Of a stretch of DNA of 64,000 nt, positions 1 through 12,119 are shown piece after piece. Both the position numbers and the translations under genes were made by a program. Positions within the stretch are counted from its first letter, which is position 1. Each line of letters opens with the position of its first letter. The notes under the pieces are model-generated. The model did no database searches, was not told where the DNA came from, and saw only the letters and a program-made list of their open reading frames with translations. Source of the stretch: Arabidopsis thaliana (lineage: Eukaryota; Streptophyta; Magnoliopsida; Brassicales; Brassicaceae); contig NC_003076.8 of the NCBI RefSeq assembly GCF_000001735.4, forward strand, positions 5,022,001 to 5,086,000, read 5' to 3'.

Positions 1-2168
1 CTCTACTGCCCCATTGACCTTACCACCGAGGTCAACATCCCAAAGTGGAGTTAAGTCTCCCTGGACAACTATATCATCGTCTAAGAAAACCACCTTGTCC
101 AAGTTCGGGAAAAGCTATTCCAAAAAAAGAGACGAAATTGGCAAATGATTTAGAATCCCCATGAGTTCTATTGCAAGTTCAAACTAGGGGATAAAGATTT
201 ACCTCTGGTATATATATTCTAAGATGGTTGAGCAAAGATATGTATTTTGGACTTCTAGACTGCAATTTTGAAGCAAATGTTCGAGGAGTTGTTTCGGTGA
301 GGTTTGCCCCAGCGACATGATTCCCATGATAATAGTCCCTGACACCATTATGGCTTTCCACAGCTTCCAAAACCGGAACATTCTCTCTCGTCAACCAGTC
401 AAACTGATGAACACCTTTAACCTCAACAATTGCTGGTGCAACAGAATTAAGCGCAAACCATGAATGCATACCCGCATAGGTTTTCTTGTCTGTAATGATG
501 TGAAAGACAATTTTCTCGGGTTTTGAAGATGACTGAACAGCGGATGAGACCACAACTGAGGCAGCCAAAATATTGTCCGTGGACAAAATAAAGTGGTGGT
601 AAGCATTATCTGAAAGAACAGGGAGAAACTCTGGTGAAGGAAGCTGTCTTCGAGCATGAGCATTGGAGGAATATTCATCTGTCAGTCTTAGAGAGAGACA
701 ATGAATGCCTTTGGGAATGGAACTTGCTGCAAAGTGCTTGTTCATAAGTTCTGCAAATTTCGATTCCCTCATATCACGTTCAAACTTCTCCATCTGTTCA
801 AGACAAGATAGAGATATATCACATATGATAATCTTCCCATTGATATGGCTCACTTTAGAGAGCAACAAGAATTAACAAAGATCTCTTCCAAATGCAAATA
901 AAAAAGAAAAGAAACCAACTTGACAATTGCAAGAGCCACAGATAGATGCAAAATATTTTCTAACTAAACAAAAACAAATGTCCTTTTGATGCAAGTATAT
1001 AATATGTAGGATCAGAAATAATTTCAGATTAGACAAAGCGTACCATGGCTCGCAGCACAAGAGCAAATGTTTTTGCATCATAGTGGTTATTCTTCATATC
1101 GGAAACAAGTTGACTAAAAGAATTTGGAAGCTTCAAACCATCTGGAATTTCTTGAGTGCTTACTTCGTTTAGAATTTTATAAAAGTCTCTAGCTAGTCTC
1201 TGTAGCAAGAGAAACATGAGATAAATAAATTCACAATATGAAAAGATACTGAAAATTAGCCGACGAAAGAAACCACTCACCTCTGAATCATCTACCCTAC
1301 CAAGAAGACGTGGACCTATCCGCCTCCCTAAACAATCTGAAAGTAAGAAGCAAAGGGGGAGAAACTTTAATGAGAGGGTCACAAGAGCACTGGGGAGATA
1401 CATGGAAGCTGATCATTCAATTGAAATTAACACCGATCTTGAATGGAAAACCTCAACACATGAACACACAGCATAAAGATAAATGTAGAGGGAAAAAGAC
1501 CCTAAAGACATATAATTTGGTTCAAATCTAGTAATGCAGAGAAATCTTAACACACAAAAAAAAAAGGAATTCAACAAAATTTGTCATTCAGCTCCACAAT
1601 CCAACAAAATGCATTGATATGGAAAAGTGAGAAATAGATGGTGAAAAGTATATGTACACCTAACAATTAAGGTAGTACAGCTCAATGAAAACCAGGATCT
1701 TACAAAATCATTAGTGGGGACCTAACAAGAAGAATCCAAAATCAACCAAACGTTGTTGACTTAAGCCAATCCAAGTACAATCCTAAGCATCACAAATGGA
1801 TACAACAAAAAACTAACAAGATGTTTTTGCCAAGGAACAACACTAAAGAAGAAAACTTGTAAAACGTTTCTATCCACAACAGAGAATCCTTGAATTAGGC
1901 AACAGAAAACTTGAGATCCGAACCAATTAAGATGAAAAAGAGAACAAATGAGATTACCAATGGAGGAGCATTTGTTGACACCCTCAAGGGTAACAACAGC
2001 GGTGAGAATGAAAACAAAAGGCAACAAGAAAGCGAGGATTAAGATGGTGTGGAAGAGAGTTCGGTAAGAGATGTGACGAGCTGCGACCTTGATCTTCATC
2101 AAGTCAATAAACTCATTGCTGCTCGAAATCGTAATGCTTCTCATACTCGGCGATATGTGAAGCTGCAT
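1..2168 (-). CDS. GAUT14: Galacturonosyltransferase-like GT8 enzyme (partial, 3' part outside window)
   Basis: Probable Golgi type II membrane glycosyltransferase of family GT8 (GAUT group), which acts in pectin synthesis from UDP-galacturonate. Five exons read on the minus strand: 2168-1958, 1336-1281, 1199-1044, 793-203, 114-1, all with GT-AG borders and continuous frame, giving 376 residues before the window edge; the family is about 530 long. A short basic N-terminus is followed by one membrane anchor (about residues 41-61). The DDD metal/nucleotide-sugar motif sits at residues 350-352, in [12 protein letters not shown]. The ATG at 2168 is the first in frame and gives the expected GAUT N-terminus ([10 protein letters not shown]). 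The C-terminal catalytic half is missing only because the window ends. The choice of GAUT14 over its close paralogue GAUT13 rests on remembered gene order; the GAUT family call itself is firm. Confidence 0.93.
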
Positions 2169-3951
2169 CCTCCTTGGTAGTGCAGCCCCACCACAGTGAC
2201 AACAGAAACCGATTCCGAAAAAAACCTAATTCCTGACAACAACAACAACAACAATCCCAAACCCAACATCAGATCCGATCAGATTCCGCTTCTCCGATCC
2301 CGATTTCTCTCCGATTCTCGATCTCAATTCCGTCTCTGTTTCGTTCCTTATAGCTATTCTTCTTCCTTGTGGTCTTCTCCCAGACCGCATTTGGATATCA
2401 GAACCACCCAATCCGAATTTTGAGATTCCCGCCTTACTCCTCTGGGAGATTGTTGCTTCAAACAATTGAACACGAGAATCCAAAAGGGTTCGCCTCAAAT
2501 TCACGTCTTGTGAAGATATTTCAAAGAGCCTTCCTCACAGATCAAGATTCAAAATCAAAGGAGCTGAGGAAGAAGAAGAAACAAATGAGAGGAATAACAA
2601 CACAACGAGCTTTTTTTTTGTTCTCAGTGATTTTGCCGGTGGATCTAAGCAAAACAAATAATAAAACTATAAGGGAAAAAAATAATAATAATAAAATTTC
2701 AAGATCTAAAATTATAATTAAATAAATTGGTGTCTTGACCTTGAGTTTAGGGATTGTTTTATAGAGAGCTAATTATAACATTGTCTCCACCTATTTTCAT
2801 GGCTAAGCAAGAGTTTTGCTTTTTCATCTTTCCTCTTAAATGATTGATATAAACTAATTTTAATCATACTTAATTATTAAAATTGACTATTAAACTGATC
2901 AATTAATTACATAAAGAATAATATGTTCTGTTCAAGATCATTAGACAATGACACCCTCTTCCTAACTTCTTACTCATGTTTTATATAACAAAATAGAAAA
3001 ATTAATTGTAATTGTACAAATAGACCAATCTAAACCTATTGATTAGAAGTTTAAAGAAAATTATATTTATATTTAGTTGATTAATTTGGCCAAAATCAAC
3101 TTGTAATAGTTCTGAAAGTTAGACAGACGTCTAATATATATGGTCCGTATAATAACGCTAATATGAAAAGAAGAGAAAAATATCCCATGTAAAAAAACTT
3201 TTTTTCTAAAATAATCATTATAGACTACAAGCGAATAAAAAATGTAACATAGTAAATTGAGGTCGTCCACATAACAAATGACGTGAATTACAAGTGATTT
3301 GATTTTGTACGCTAGTTCAACAATTTAATGTGCTCAAGAGAAAAATAAGCAACTGGATGATGATACCTTTCTCTTGGAAAAAATGGTAGATCAAAATCCC
3401 ATATTGATGTAAATTAAAAATATAGTCTTACCGGGTAGGTCCAATTTCATCATAGGGAATTTTTTTCAGAATTAGTTACGAAAATACCGTACCACTATGT
3501 CGTTTTCGTTTAAACATATAACAAAGAAAAAAAGTAGTTGTTTTGGTCAGGAAAAGTAGTTATTTAATTTCATTTATATGCTCAAAAGTTTTGTTGAAAT
3601 ACCATATAGACCGACCGACACATTCAATTATGACTTTTCAAATCAACAAAACTTGACTCGAACCGGATTCAAACCCGAGTTATTCCAAAGAAACAAAAAA
3701 AAGATGCAATTGAGAGGAAAAGTTGCTAAAACAACTTCAAGAAAAAAACAGAGCAAAAAGTCTCAAACTTGACTGTCAAATTATGTACAACTTCGATTCA
3801 GAAACTGAAGACATTTCTAGAAAAAAAAGAAAGAAAGAAGTATGCTTTATATCTTCACCATCCTCTGTTTTAAATCTTCATGTGACCACCTACTAAATCC
3901 TGAACCGAGCTGAAACTCTTTGGACGGATGCTACACTTCTCACTGAGCATC
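2169..3951. other. Intergenic: GAUT14 leader/promoter and 3' flank of the zinc-finger gene
   Basis: About 1.8 kb with no supported gene. The first ~400 bases (2170-2560) are less AT-rich, contain an AAC-triplet run near 2239-2255 and are probably GAUT14 5' leader and core promoter. The rest is AT-rich, and the short open frames in it look like chance. Confidence 0.6.
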
Positions 3952-5160
3952 TCACAGAGTCATCCTGGGTTCAACTGATTCCTCTATGCCATTCTTCTTG
4001 TTCTTACATTTGCTCATCCGATGAAACGTCTGATGACCCCCTAGAGCTTGATAAGACGAGAATATCTTGTTGCACAACCTGCATCGATGCTCAACGTTCT
4101 TCTTATCAGATTGCGTGAGCATATCAGTATCTGAAGAAGTACACTCCATAGCTCCTACTCCAAGCTCAATTCTGTAAAACCTAGATTCAAAGTCGCCAGC
4201 TTCTCGCATTTTCCGCTGATCAAATTCATGCTTATCTTCTAAGAAACTCACTGGTTCTTTCCATGTTTCTTCCATCAGTGTTTGCTCATTACTCAAAAAC
4301 TCAGGACCAAATTCACCTCCATTTCGATCCAAAGCACACTTGTGTCTCAAGGAACTCGCTGGACCTTTGAATGTCACAGGAGTAGTAATCTCTTCTTCTA
4401 GCAGTCTTTGCTCATTACTCAAAAGTCCGGATTCAAATTCACCATCTTTTCTCCGTTTCTGCTGATCCAATCTGTTTTCGTCTCTCAAGAAGCTAGCTGG
4501 TTCTTTCGATGTTCCATAACTACTAAACCCTTCTTCCATAAGTCTTTGCTCATTACTTAAAACCCCAGATTCCAATTCACCACCTTTTCTCGGTTTCTTG
4601 TTGAGCAAACAACCCAAATCATAGCTACTTTCAGGTGTTTCAGGAGTAACACGTACTGCCTCAGAAAGACTTTTCAATTCGTCTACAACCTTGGGAGCAC
4701 TCTTAGACAATAGAATCAAACAATCCGCCACTTCTAATTCTTCATCAGTCGCATCAAAAATAGAACTCGGTTCAAGAAACGTAGTAAATAAAGTCTTCCC
4801 AGACCTACCAAGTCTTGATCTTTTCTTCTTCTTCACAAACCCAAGGCTACGAGACAGAGTCATCAAGGATTCTTCACAAACCTTCTCGTTCGGCGATAAA
4901 TGCATCATCGAGCGATGATTCTTAAAATATTTCTCGTACCGAAACCCTTTTCCACATTCTTCGCATCGAAACAAAATCTTCTTCATTGGTTCCGGAGATT
5001 CCTGGGTTTTCTTCTTCGAGTTTTCCCTTAGACCATAGTAACAAGTAACATCTTGCTGTTGGTTCGTAGACTTTTCTGTTTCTTTCTGTGACCGAGTAAT
5101 CTTGAGGTCTCGCAAAGCTCCATTAATGGGTTTATGGAGATCTTGATGTTCGTCTTCCAT
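3952..5160 (-). CDS. C2H2 zinc-finger protein with two separated fingers and internal repeats
   Basis: Intronless gene for a 402-residue probable nuclear DNA-binding protein. Finger 1 is at residues 66-87 (C66, C69, H82, H87; spacing C-x2-C-x12-H-x4-H). Finger 2 is at 360-380 (C360, C363, H376, H380) and carries the plant signature QALGGH at 371-376, which places it in the plant C2H2 (ZAT-like) class. A segment ELEVADCLILLS (141-152) resembles the short leucine-rich box found between fingers in that class. Residues ~193-334 contain a degenerate tandem repeat of 40-46 residues; three copies carry LSNEQxLMEE (201-210, 247-256, 289-298) and a fourth is decayed. No EAR repression motif is obvious at the C-terminus. 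ATG at 5160 is the first in frame. Targets are unknown. Confidence 0.9.
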   Translation of the reverse strand: MEDEHQDLHKPINGALRDLKITRSQKETEKSTNQQQDVTCYYGLRENSKKKTQESPEPMKKILFRCEECGKGFRYEKYFKNHRSMMHLSPNEKVCEESLMTLSRSLGFVKKKKRSRLGRSGKTLFTTFLEPSSIFDATDEELEVADCLILLSKSAPKVVDELKSLSEAVRVTPETPESSYDLGCLLNKKPRKGGELESGVLSNEQRLMEEGFSSYGTSKEPASFLRDENRLDQQKRRKDGEFESGLLSNEQRLLEEEITTPVTFKGPASSLRHKCALDRNGGEFGPEFLSNEQTLMEETWKEPVSFLEDKHEFDQRKMREAGDFESRFYRIELGVGAMECTSSDTDMLTQSDKKNVEHRCRLCNKIFSSYQALGGHQTFHRMSKCKNKKNGIEESVEPRMTL

Positions 5161-5871
5161 TTAGGCGCGAAATACACGGGGTTTGTTGATAAAGAAGAAG
5201 TCGATGAAGGTAACGATGAGGTAGATGATGTAGAGACAGATAAGGAAGCAACAAACACAAGCCGGACTCATTATCAAAGAACTATCAGATGAATTGAAGA
5301 AAAAGAAAGTTTATGCTCTGTTTCTTGTCACGTATCCGAGAAAAACTGAGAAAGAAAGCGTCGGAGAAACAGTGAAGCTTTAGAAAGAAAAAGGTAGATA
5401 CTATCGAATCAAACGAAGAATACAAATCTTTTGAGTTTCTGTGATTTTTCGGGAGAACAAGTGAGCGAAGTAACGTCATGAAGGGGGCATTTTAGTAAAT
5501 CGTCAAGAAAAGAGGGAGCGAAAACTTTGGTTTTAACTAGAAGTTTCCATGTGGCAATCACATGAGCCGCGAGTAATTGGAAAAATAATTTAACAGAACA
5601 TCTTTTACTCTTTTTAGTAACTGCAGTAGAAATCAACTTGGGAAAACTTTTATATTATGAAAGTAATATTCGAAAAGCTTACAATATTTGATAACCCAAG
5701 GTACATAATTACCAACAAGAACCAAACCTAAAATCTCTGTAGGAATTCATAATAGGAAGAACAAAAGAAACAATTATTGATCAAACATACTGTAGTTAAA
5801 GATATATGGAAAAACTCATGAGAATTCGGAAAAAATGGAGAAAAAAGCTAAGGAAGAGGTTTGGTTGTTGT
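5161..5871. other. Intergenic: zinc-finger promoter and UGD3 3' flank
   Basis: Upstream region of the C2H2 gene (minus) running into the 3' UTR of UGD3 (minus). It is rich in A and GA tracts near 5280-5420, as expected for a 5' leader. No independent gene is supported. Confidence 0.5.
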
Positions 5872-7314
5872 TTAGGCAAGAGCAGGCATGTCCTTGAGCC
5901 ACTGGTCCAATGGCTTACCAATGGAGTAAACAATAAACCCAATCTCCCTGAGTTTATCAGCGTCGACCACGTTTCTACCGTCAAAAACAAAAGCCGGTTT
6001 CTGCATATTCTCAAAGATCCGCTGGAAATCAAGTTTCTTGAACTCGTCCCACTCGGTTAAAATGCAGATACCGTGGGCGTCTTTGGTTGCAGTGTATGCG
6101 TCCCAAGCGACTGAGACTTGCTTCACAGTGGTGGGGCTCATGGGCTGGAGATGAAGTGGGTGGTCCCAGTCGAATTTGTTCATGGTTAAGTCTCTTTGGA
6201 TCTGCTCTTCAGTGACTTGTGGGTCGTAGATGCTGAGACGAGCCTTGTCACCTAACAGACCTTTGCAGACATCAATGGCTGGAGTCTCTCTAGTGTCTCC
6301 AGTGTCTTTCTTGAAAGCGAAGCCGAGAACCGCAATCTTTTTGTTGGAGACTGTGTTAAACATTGAAGAGACAATGCGGTTAACAAATCGGGTTTTCTGG
6401 TAGTCGTTGATCTTGATGACTTGTTTCCAGTACTCAGCAACTTCGGGTAAGCCGTTGCATTCGCAGATGTAGACTAAGTTGAGAATATCTTTCTGGAAAC
6501 AAGATCCTCCGAACCCAACACTAGAGTTCAAGAACTTGGGACCAATACGAGAGTCTTTGCCCACAGCATAAGAGACCTCTGAGACATTGGCGCCAGTTGC
6601 CTCACAGAGAGCGGACATTGCATTGACTGATGAGATTCTCTGGGCTAGGAAGGCATTAGCTGCAAGCTTGGAAAGCTCGGCAGACCATAGATTGGTGGTG
6701 AGGATTCTCTCTTCAGGGACCCATTGGGCATAAATGTCTTTCAAGGCTTTGACGGCTGCAAAGCCTTCAGTTGTTTCACGACCACCGATGAGGACACGGT
6801 CAGGCATGAAAAGGTCTTCAATAGCGGTTCCTTCAGCAAGGAACTCAGGGTTTGACAGAATCTGGAATTTGATTCCTTTGCTGTTGTGTGTAAGAATCTT
6901 CTCAATTGCCTCTGCGGTTTTGACAGGAACAGTTGATTTCTCAACAACAATCTTGTCGGAAACCGAAACATCGGCAATCATACGAGCAGCGCTCTCCCAG
7001 TAAGTCAAATCCGCAGCTTTGCCAGCTCCAAGACCACGGGTCTTAGTAGGGGTGTTGACAGACACAAAAACAATGTCAGCCTCTCTCACATGTTTCTCAA
7101 CATCGGTGCTGAAGAAGAGATTCTTTCCACGGCACTGCTTAACGACATCATCAAGACCAGGCTCATAGATCGGTAACTGATCACTGTTCCAGGCATTGAT
7201 CCTTGGCACAGAGATATCAACAACAGCTACTTCAACAGATGGACACTTTAGAGCAATGACAGCCATGGTTGGACCACCAACATATCCAGCTCCAATGCAG
7301 CAAATCTTCACCAT
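5872..7314 (-). CDS. UGD3: UDP-glucose 6-dehydrogenase
   Basis: Cytosolic NAD-dependent enzyme that oxidises UDP-glucose twice to UDP-glucuronate, the entry to UDP-xylose, UDP-arabinose, UDP-apiose and UDP-galacturonate for wall polysaccharides. One uninterrupted coding exon of 480 residues, the usual plant UGD length. The Rossmann nucleotide-binding motif GAGYVGG is at residues 8-14, and the catalytic cysteine is C272 in FGGSCFQKD. The middle and C-terminal UDP-binding domains are complete. The ATG at 7314 (MVKICC...) was chosen because the frame extends 19 residues upstream only through a poly-F tract that is really the polypyrimidine tract of the leader intron. The paralogue number UGD3 is from remembered position. 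Codon-level sequence shows no defects. Confidence 0.95.
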   Translation of the reverse strand: MVKICCIGAGYVGGPTMAVIALKCPSVEVAVVDISVPRINAWNSDQLPIYEPGLDDVVKQCRGKNLFFSTDVEKHVREADIVFVSVNTPTKTRGLGAGKAADLTYWESAARMIADVSVSDKIVVEKSTVPVKTAEAIEKILTHNSKGIKFQILSNPEFLAEGTAIEDLFMPDRVLIGGRETTEGFAAVKALKDIYAQWVPEERILTTNLWSAELSKLAANAFLAQRISSVNAMSALCEATGANVSEVSYAVGKDSRIGPKFLNSSVGFGGSCFQKDILNLVYICECNGLPEVAEYWKQVIKINDYQKTRFVNRIVSSMFNTVSNKKIAVLGFAFKKDTGDTRETPAIDVCKGLLGDKARLSIYDPQVTEEQIQRDLTMNKFDWDHPLHLQPMSPTTVKQVSVAWDAYTATKDAHGICILTEWDEFKKLDFQRIFENMQKPAFVFDGRNVVDADKLREIGFIVYSIGKPLDQWLKDMPALA

Positions 7315-7338
7315 TTTGCTTGTAAACTGAATCACCTC

Positions 7339-8113
7339 CTGTGAAAAAAAAAAAAAAAAGTTTAACGTCAAACTTCAAATCTCTCTGTAACCAATACCAT
7401 AAATGAGTGCACAAAAGTTTATGCTTTATTTTGAATCAGAACAAGAGATAGGAATTATTGTATCTAGCAGCACCGTAGAAGGAAATTTTTTGACTCAACT
7501 CAACAAATCAGATCCAACAATTCAAGCATTGTAGAGAAGAAATTGATATGCAAAATAAAGTTAAAAGCATTCAAAAGGAGAATCTACAATAAGCAAAAAC
7601 TAAACTTTAACAATTTTCAAAAACTCAGATCCGGTTTCGTAAGAGTAAAAGGATACACAGAGAATACGTTAACGTAAACATGACCCAAATGTTAGGTGAA
7701 GCAACCAATTCAGAGATCATATACTCATGATCATGCTTAACAATCCGAAATTCAACGAAAAATATACACATACTGCAAGAAATTCAAATCAAAATCTCAG
7801 ATCTGGTACATGCAACAGAACCCGGTTCAGGAATTGGGAATAACGTAAAATGAGAAATGAAATTACGTGAATTTTCTACGGATCACCGACACAGATCGAG
7901 CCTGAATGCAGAAAATTGTTAACTCTCAATATAATCACAGAAGAAGGTTAATAAACACACAAACATTCAAAAACCAAATCTATATGAAAATTAAACCAAC
8001 CAAAGTAGATCCAAATCGAAACAGGAGATAAAGCCCGAGATCGGATCGCGATTAAACACAAAACTGGATCGTGACACGGATTAAGAAAGAGAGAAGCTAG
8101 AATTTGATGATAC
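7339..8113 (-). other. UGD3: Leader (5' UTR) intron of UGD3
   Basis: On the minus strand a donor AAG|GTATCA at 8114/8113 and an acceptor TTTTCACAG|GAGG at 7339/7338, preceded by a 16-base T run, define a 775-bp intron that ends 24 bases before the start codon. A single long leader intron close to the ATG is common in highly expressed plant genes and often raises expression; that role here is inference. Confidence 0.8.
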
Positions 8114-8219
8114 CTTAAGGTGCGAGCTAGGTAGGCTCTGGTTCTAGCACTGATCGAAGAAAATGGAGGTGAAATCGCTAAATCTGACGATGGAGAAGAA
8201 TAGCGGGGTGAGTATGGAG

Positions 8220-8227
8220 TTTATATA
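8220..8227 (-). promoter_or_regulatory. TATA box of UGD3
   Basis: Minus-strand TATATAAA about 105 bases upstream of the leader-intron donor. It implies a transcription start near 8190 and a first non-coding exon of roughly 80 bases. The match is to the full plant TATA consensus, with GC-richer DNA just downstream. Confidence 0.7.
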
Positions 8228-9790
8228 GGTCATGAGATTCCTAAATTGCCCTTGAAACCGTCAAAGATATTAAAGTGTTTTTGGTTACTTATTTATTATT
8301 ATTGCTTAATTAAATTAAACAAAACACTTTCAGTTAAAAATTAAATGATGTACAGGTAGAAAAAACGATGGGCTCAAAATATTTGGCAGGTTTTTGTTTA
8401 AAAGTCTTAGTATTTATTAGTATTGCTTAATTAAATTTAACAAAACACTATCAGTTAAAAATTGAATGACATAGGTAGAAAAAACGATGGGCTCACAATA
8501 TTTGGCAGGTTTTTGTAAAAAGTCTTCAAGACACGTTAAACATTTGACATATTTCCATTGATTGGATTTCGACCAACTTAAATACACTTTATCGTATTTG
8601 CCAAAAAAACATGAAAAATGTTTGTATCAGTCAACAAAATAAACTGTAAATTATATATAAATATATATTTCTTTTATGGATTGTTACTATTTTGTATATT
8701 AAAACATATTCAAATTTTATATTGGAAACTAAATAAATTCATTTATTGCCTGTCTATTGTTTACTTTCATTGAAGAAAATATAACTGACTTACCAATCTC
8801 CACAATATAAAAAAAGGAAGTACCTTTTTAATTGTTTTTTTGGACAATTTGTATCTCTTTAGCGTTTTTTCCCCAACCTTTACACTTAATCACTTATATT
8901 ATGGATTCATATTTTTCTGACTTTTTCCACTTATTAAATTTTCTCTTGAGGTAATTGATGCTTCAAAACAAAAATAGCTATGTATATATTATTTGTTCAC
9001 CTACTAAACAATATTATATATATATATAGACATATTTCTTACCAGCAAAATATATTATTTAATTTGAGAAATATTAACAAGGAATATACATTATTGGTTT
9101 GAATCCTTTTCTGTGCGTCAATGTCCATTCATAGTAATAATATACTTCCCAAAGTTTGGTGTTTAGTTTCAATAATGTACATGTTAATCTATTATTATAA
9201 AACCATTTTGTATATATGAGTACTTAAGTGATTGTGTGGTGAGGTCTGCAGGACAAACTTCAGACAAAAGACTAACTGCACTTTGCTTAAAAACTCAGTC
9301 ACACTTTTTGAAGTGCTTCTCAAGCTATATTTGCATAATTATATAAATAACTAATAAAAAGAAGAGTGCGGTTGAAATTTTAATATTAAAGCTATATATA
9401 GTTTTAGAAAAATATAAATCGAAACCAAATATATTGAAAAAGAATTCAAATATAACATGGTTCAATATTTTTTTGATTCGTATACAAGTTTGCCATGTTA
9501 CTTTAACTGTGACCATAAAACCTCAAAATCATGATTTTTGTAGATTCAGTAATTATTTTACTAATTTACATTCGAATTAGAATGCGTCATACGACACCTT
9601 CCACTTTCTAGCAACGTATACTCTTGTCAATCATGTAGTCTTTTTATGCACATCATATCACGTAGAGTAAATATTAGAAGCAAATAATAAACAGATATTT
9701 CATGTAAATAGGTTTACCCCGAGTAGAGATTTTACACATTATAGAATAAAAATACAAAAGCAACAATAAAATAACAAGAGGAAATTAAGA
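8228..9790. other. AT-rich intergenic DNA between UGD3 and the ankyrin gene
   Basis: About 1.5 kb, strongly AT-rich, with no supported gene. It contains the 121-bp tandem duplication listed separately. A short minus frame at 9325-9516 reads as low-complexity hydrophobic sequence and is not taken as a gene. Confidence 0.5.
8290..8525. repeat. 121-bp tandem duplication
   Basis: Two direct copies start at 8290 and 8411 (period 121). Shared blocks include TATTTATTA, TTGCTTAATTAAATT, AACAAAACACT, CAGTTAAAAATT, AAAAAACGATGGGCTCA and ATATTTGGCAGGTTTTTG. A few substitutions and a 2-base indel separate them. It lies upstream of UGD3 and contains no coding sequence. Confidence 0.9.
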
Positions 9791-11443
9791 TTACCTAATC
9801 ACATACCGATTAGGCGCAACACCTCTAGCTTGATCCAACGTAGTGAAACCTTCCCAAACCAATCCACTCTTGGGTCCACGTTGCTTGGTTCTCTTAGACT
9901 GCACCCATTCCCAAAACCAAACTACCAATCCCCAAATTATAAGAACCACGATCGCACCCACACCTGCGATCGTGTACGCTCTTGCGTTCGGCTTGATCAC
10001 ATCCCCTGCAACAGAGTAAGCCAAGACCATAGGAACGAACAGAGGGTAATACCAAAACATACTCTCTTGTCCTAAACTCAACAAACGTATCATCATCTCA
10101 ATCGCAAAGCAGAACCCCGCACTGTTCCACAACCATAACCAGATAAAGTAGACCTCGTCCATAACCACTGAACCCGCTTTCGGACCGCTTGTTCCACTCT
10201 TTTGACCACCGCCATCAGACACGCCTCCGGGAGGTTGGAGAACCGTCTGATATGTAGCTGTGACGATGAGAGTTGCGACCACTAAAAGAGCGTTTCTTCT
10301 CTCTTCAGAGATCCAAGAATAAAACCGAATCTTCTTCGTCCGTCTCGATTCTCTCCAAGAAAGCTGCGACGCGAGTATATCCGATGTTGTCTTAATCTTG
10401 ACAAGAGAAACCGAACGTTTTCCACCATGTCTCTTAACCATTCTCTCTATCTCTCTGTTATTGTGTAACACAGCAATGTCGAACACGGTTAAACCGTTCT
10501 TGTTCTCAATGTTGACGTTAATCTTGGAGCTCTCTAACAACAATTTCATAGCTTGACGATTGATCTCGTACGCCGCGAGATGTAAAGGCGTGTTACCGTC
10601 TTTGTCTCTTCGGTTTATGACTCTTGTCTCGATCCACTCTGCATCTTTTTGACACAATCTTAAGATCCATCCCATGAGAACTTTAAGAACGCTTAATCCT
10701 TCTCTTTGGTCGTAGTTATTCACGGCGATGTGAAGAGCGTTTTCTCCGTTCACATTTGCGTCCACAATGCTTTCGGGACAACCCAAGAAGAATTCTGACA
10801 TCAGATCAATCTTCTTTCTACTTACCGCAACTAGCAATGGCGTCATACCTTTTTTGGACAAGAAAAATGAATTAAACACTCCTGGTATAACCAATCTAGT
10901 TCATGATCTGACCATACAATATCGACATAATGACTAGTCAAAAGCAACAATAGACTGAATTCAAACTAGTATTCAATGGACTGTTCGTCCTACTTCAATA
11001 CTATCTCCAAGATTTGAATTTACTAGATACATATTATAACATTAGTTCGGATTGATTAGAGCTAAAGCTTTTGGAAAAAACTAAGAAACATAATTAAGGG
11101 TTCAACAAAATAAGTGAGTGTACGTACCATGTCTCCCTTTAATACGAACAAGACTTGGATCAACCTTAACTACTTCAAGTACTAACCAGAAGTGACCGTG
11201 TTCCACGGCGAGGTGTAACGGTGTAAGTCCGTCGGCGTTAAGTTTCCGAGCAAAAGATGGTTTCAAGTTCATCATTTCCATGGCAAACTCTGTTTTTCCA
11301 TTGACGGCTGCCACATGGAGAGGAGTATTAACGAAGGGCACGTGGTCGGTTTTATCAAGAACGTATGGATCTTCATGGATTAGTTCGTATAGTAGATCGA
11401 TGTTTCCAGATTTAGCAGCAGCTTCTAATGATCTTTGGTCCAT
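9791..11443 (-). CDS. Ankyrin-repeat membrane protein with PGG domain
   Basis: Two exons (11443-11128 and 10848-9791) joined by one GT-AG intron encode 457 residues; the junction restores the ankyrin motif GMTPLLVAV. Residues ~1-240 hold ankyrin repeats (TPLHVAA, TPLHLAV, NALHIAV, TPLHLAA cores). The C-terminal third has four hydrophobic segments. The first is preceded by ERRNALLVVATLI and followed by QPPGG, the PGG-domain signature (about 278-306). The last segment, rich in W and V, is followed by a basic tail. This architecture is that of the plant ACD6/BDA1 group, plasma-membrane or ER proteins linked to salicylate-dependent immunity; a defence role here is inferred from the family only. 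It is divergent from the TPX2-family gene, with 676 bases between start codons. Confidence 0.9.
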
Positions 11444-11584
11444 TAGTGACTCAAGAGAACAGAACGACGATGCGAATTATATTTTTGGTGATTAAATATG
11501 ATGATGAAACTTAATTGGCTACGAAATGATAACTCGTTTGTGAATGAAGGAAGTTCCCAAAAAAAGGAAAAGAGTGGGAAATTA

Positions 11585-11875
11585 TAGGTGACGTGGCAGT
11601 ATACGTGGACACGTCAGTATCTGATCATTTAATCCAACGGTTGATATTAGATAAATAAGAATTATTGTCTGAAAATTTGATGTGACATGGAGTACAACGT
11701 GGATCATATCGGCTCCAGCATCTATTTGATCTAATGGCTAAGATTGTACAAAATAACTCGCTGCTAAAGTGTTGAAATTCGGATGTGACGTGGCATTAAA
11801 CGTGGATTAAAATCATCATAATCATTAATTTGACAATCTAACGGACAAGATTAGGAAAATAATTATTTATTACTA
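11585..11875. repeat. Threefold degenerate repeat carrying paired ACGTGG motifs in a divergent promoter
   Basis: Three related units lie between the two divergent start codons (11443 minus, 12120 plus). Each opens with GTGACRTGG, then a second ACGTGGA about 10 bases later: 11588-11610, 11682-11706 and 11785-11809. The following ~70 bases of each unit share a looser similarity, including AATCCAACGGTTGAT-like and ATTATT blocks. ACGTGG is the core of G-box/ABRE elements bound by bZIP and bHLH factors, so regulation by such factors is plausible but inferred. Confidence 0.65.
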
Positions 11876-12119
11876 ATCTAAGTTTATTTATTAAAAAAGC
11901 ACCAAAAAGACTAGCCGTTATTAGAGAGCGTCCAAAGAGCGCCGCAACGGTCACATTTTTCCCCCAAATCTATCTTCTTATTCGATTTACAATACTCCAT
12001 AGCAAGAACAAACCCTAATTCTTCACCTCCGATCAATTTTTTTTTTGTTGGAGAGATTCTCAAATCTAGATCGATTACTGTTCGTGTTACTCTCTTGATT
12101 CCAGATTCTGTTATCTTCG

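Noticed and set aside
3640-3690. T-arm-like sequence (CGGGTTTGAATCCGG on the minus strand) suggesting a tRNA
   Set aside because: No acceptor stem, D arm or anticodon arm can be fitted around it.
7315-7371. N-terminal extension of UGD3 by 19 residues
   Set aside because: The extension is the polypyrimidine tract and acceptor of the leader intron, and it lacks conservation with UGD N-termini.
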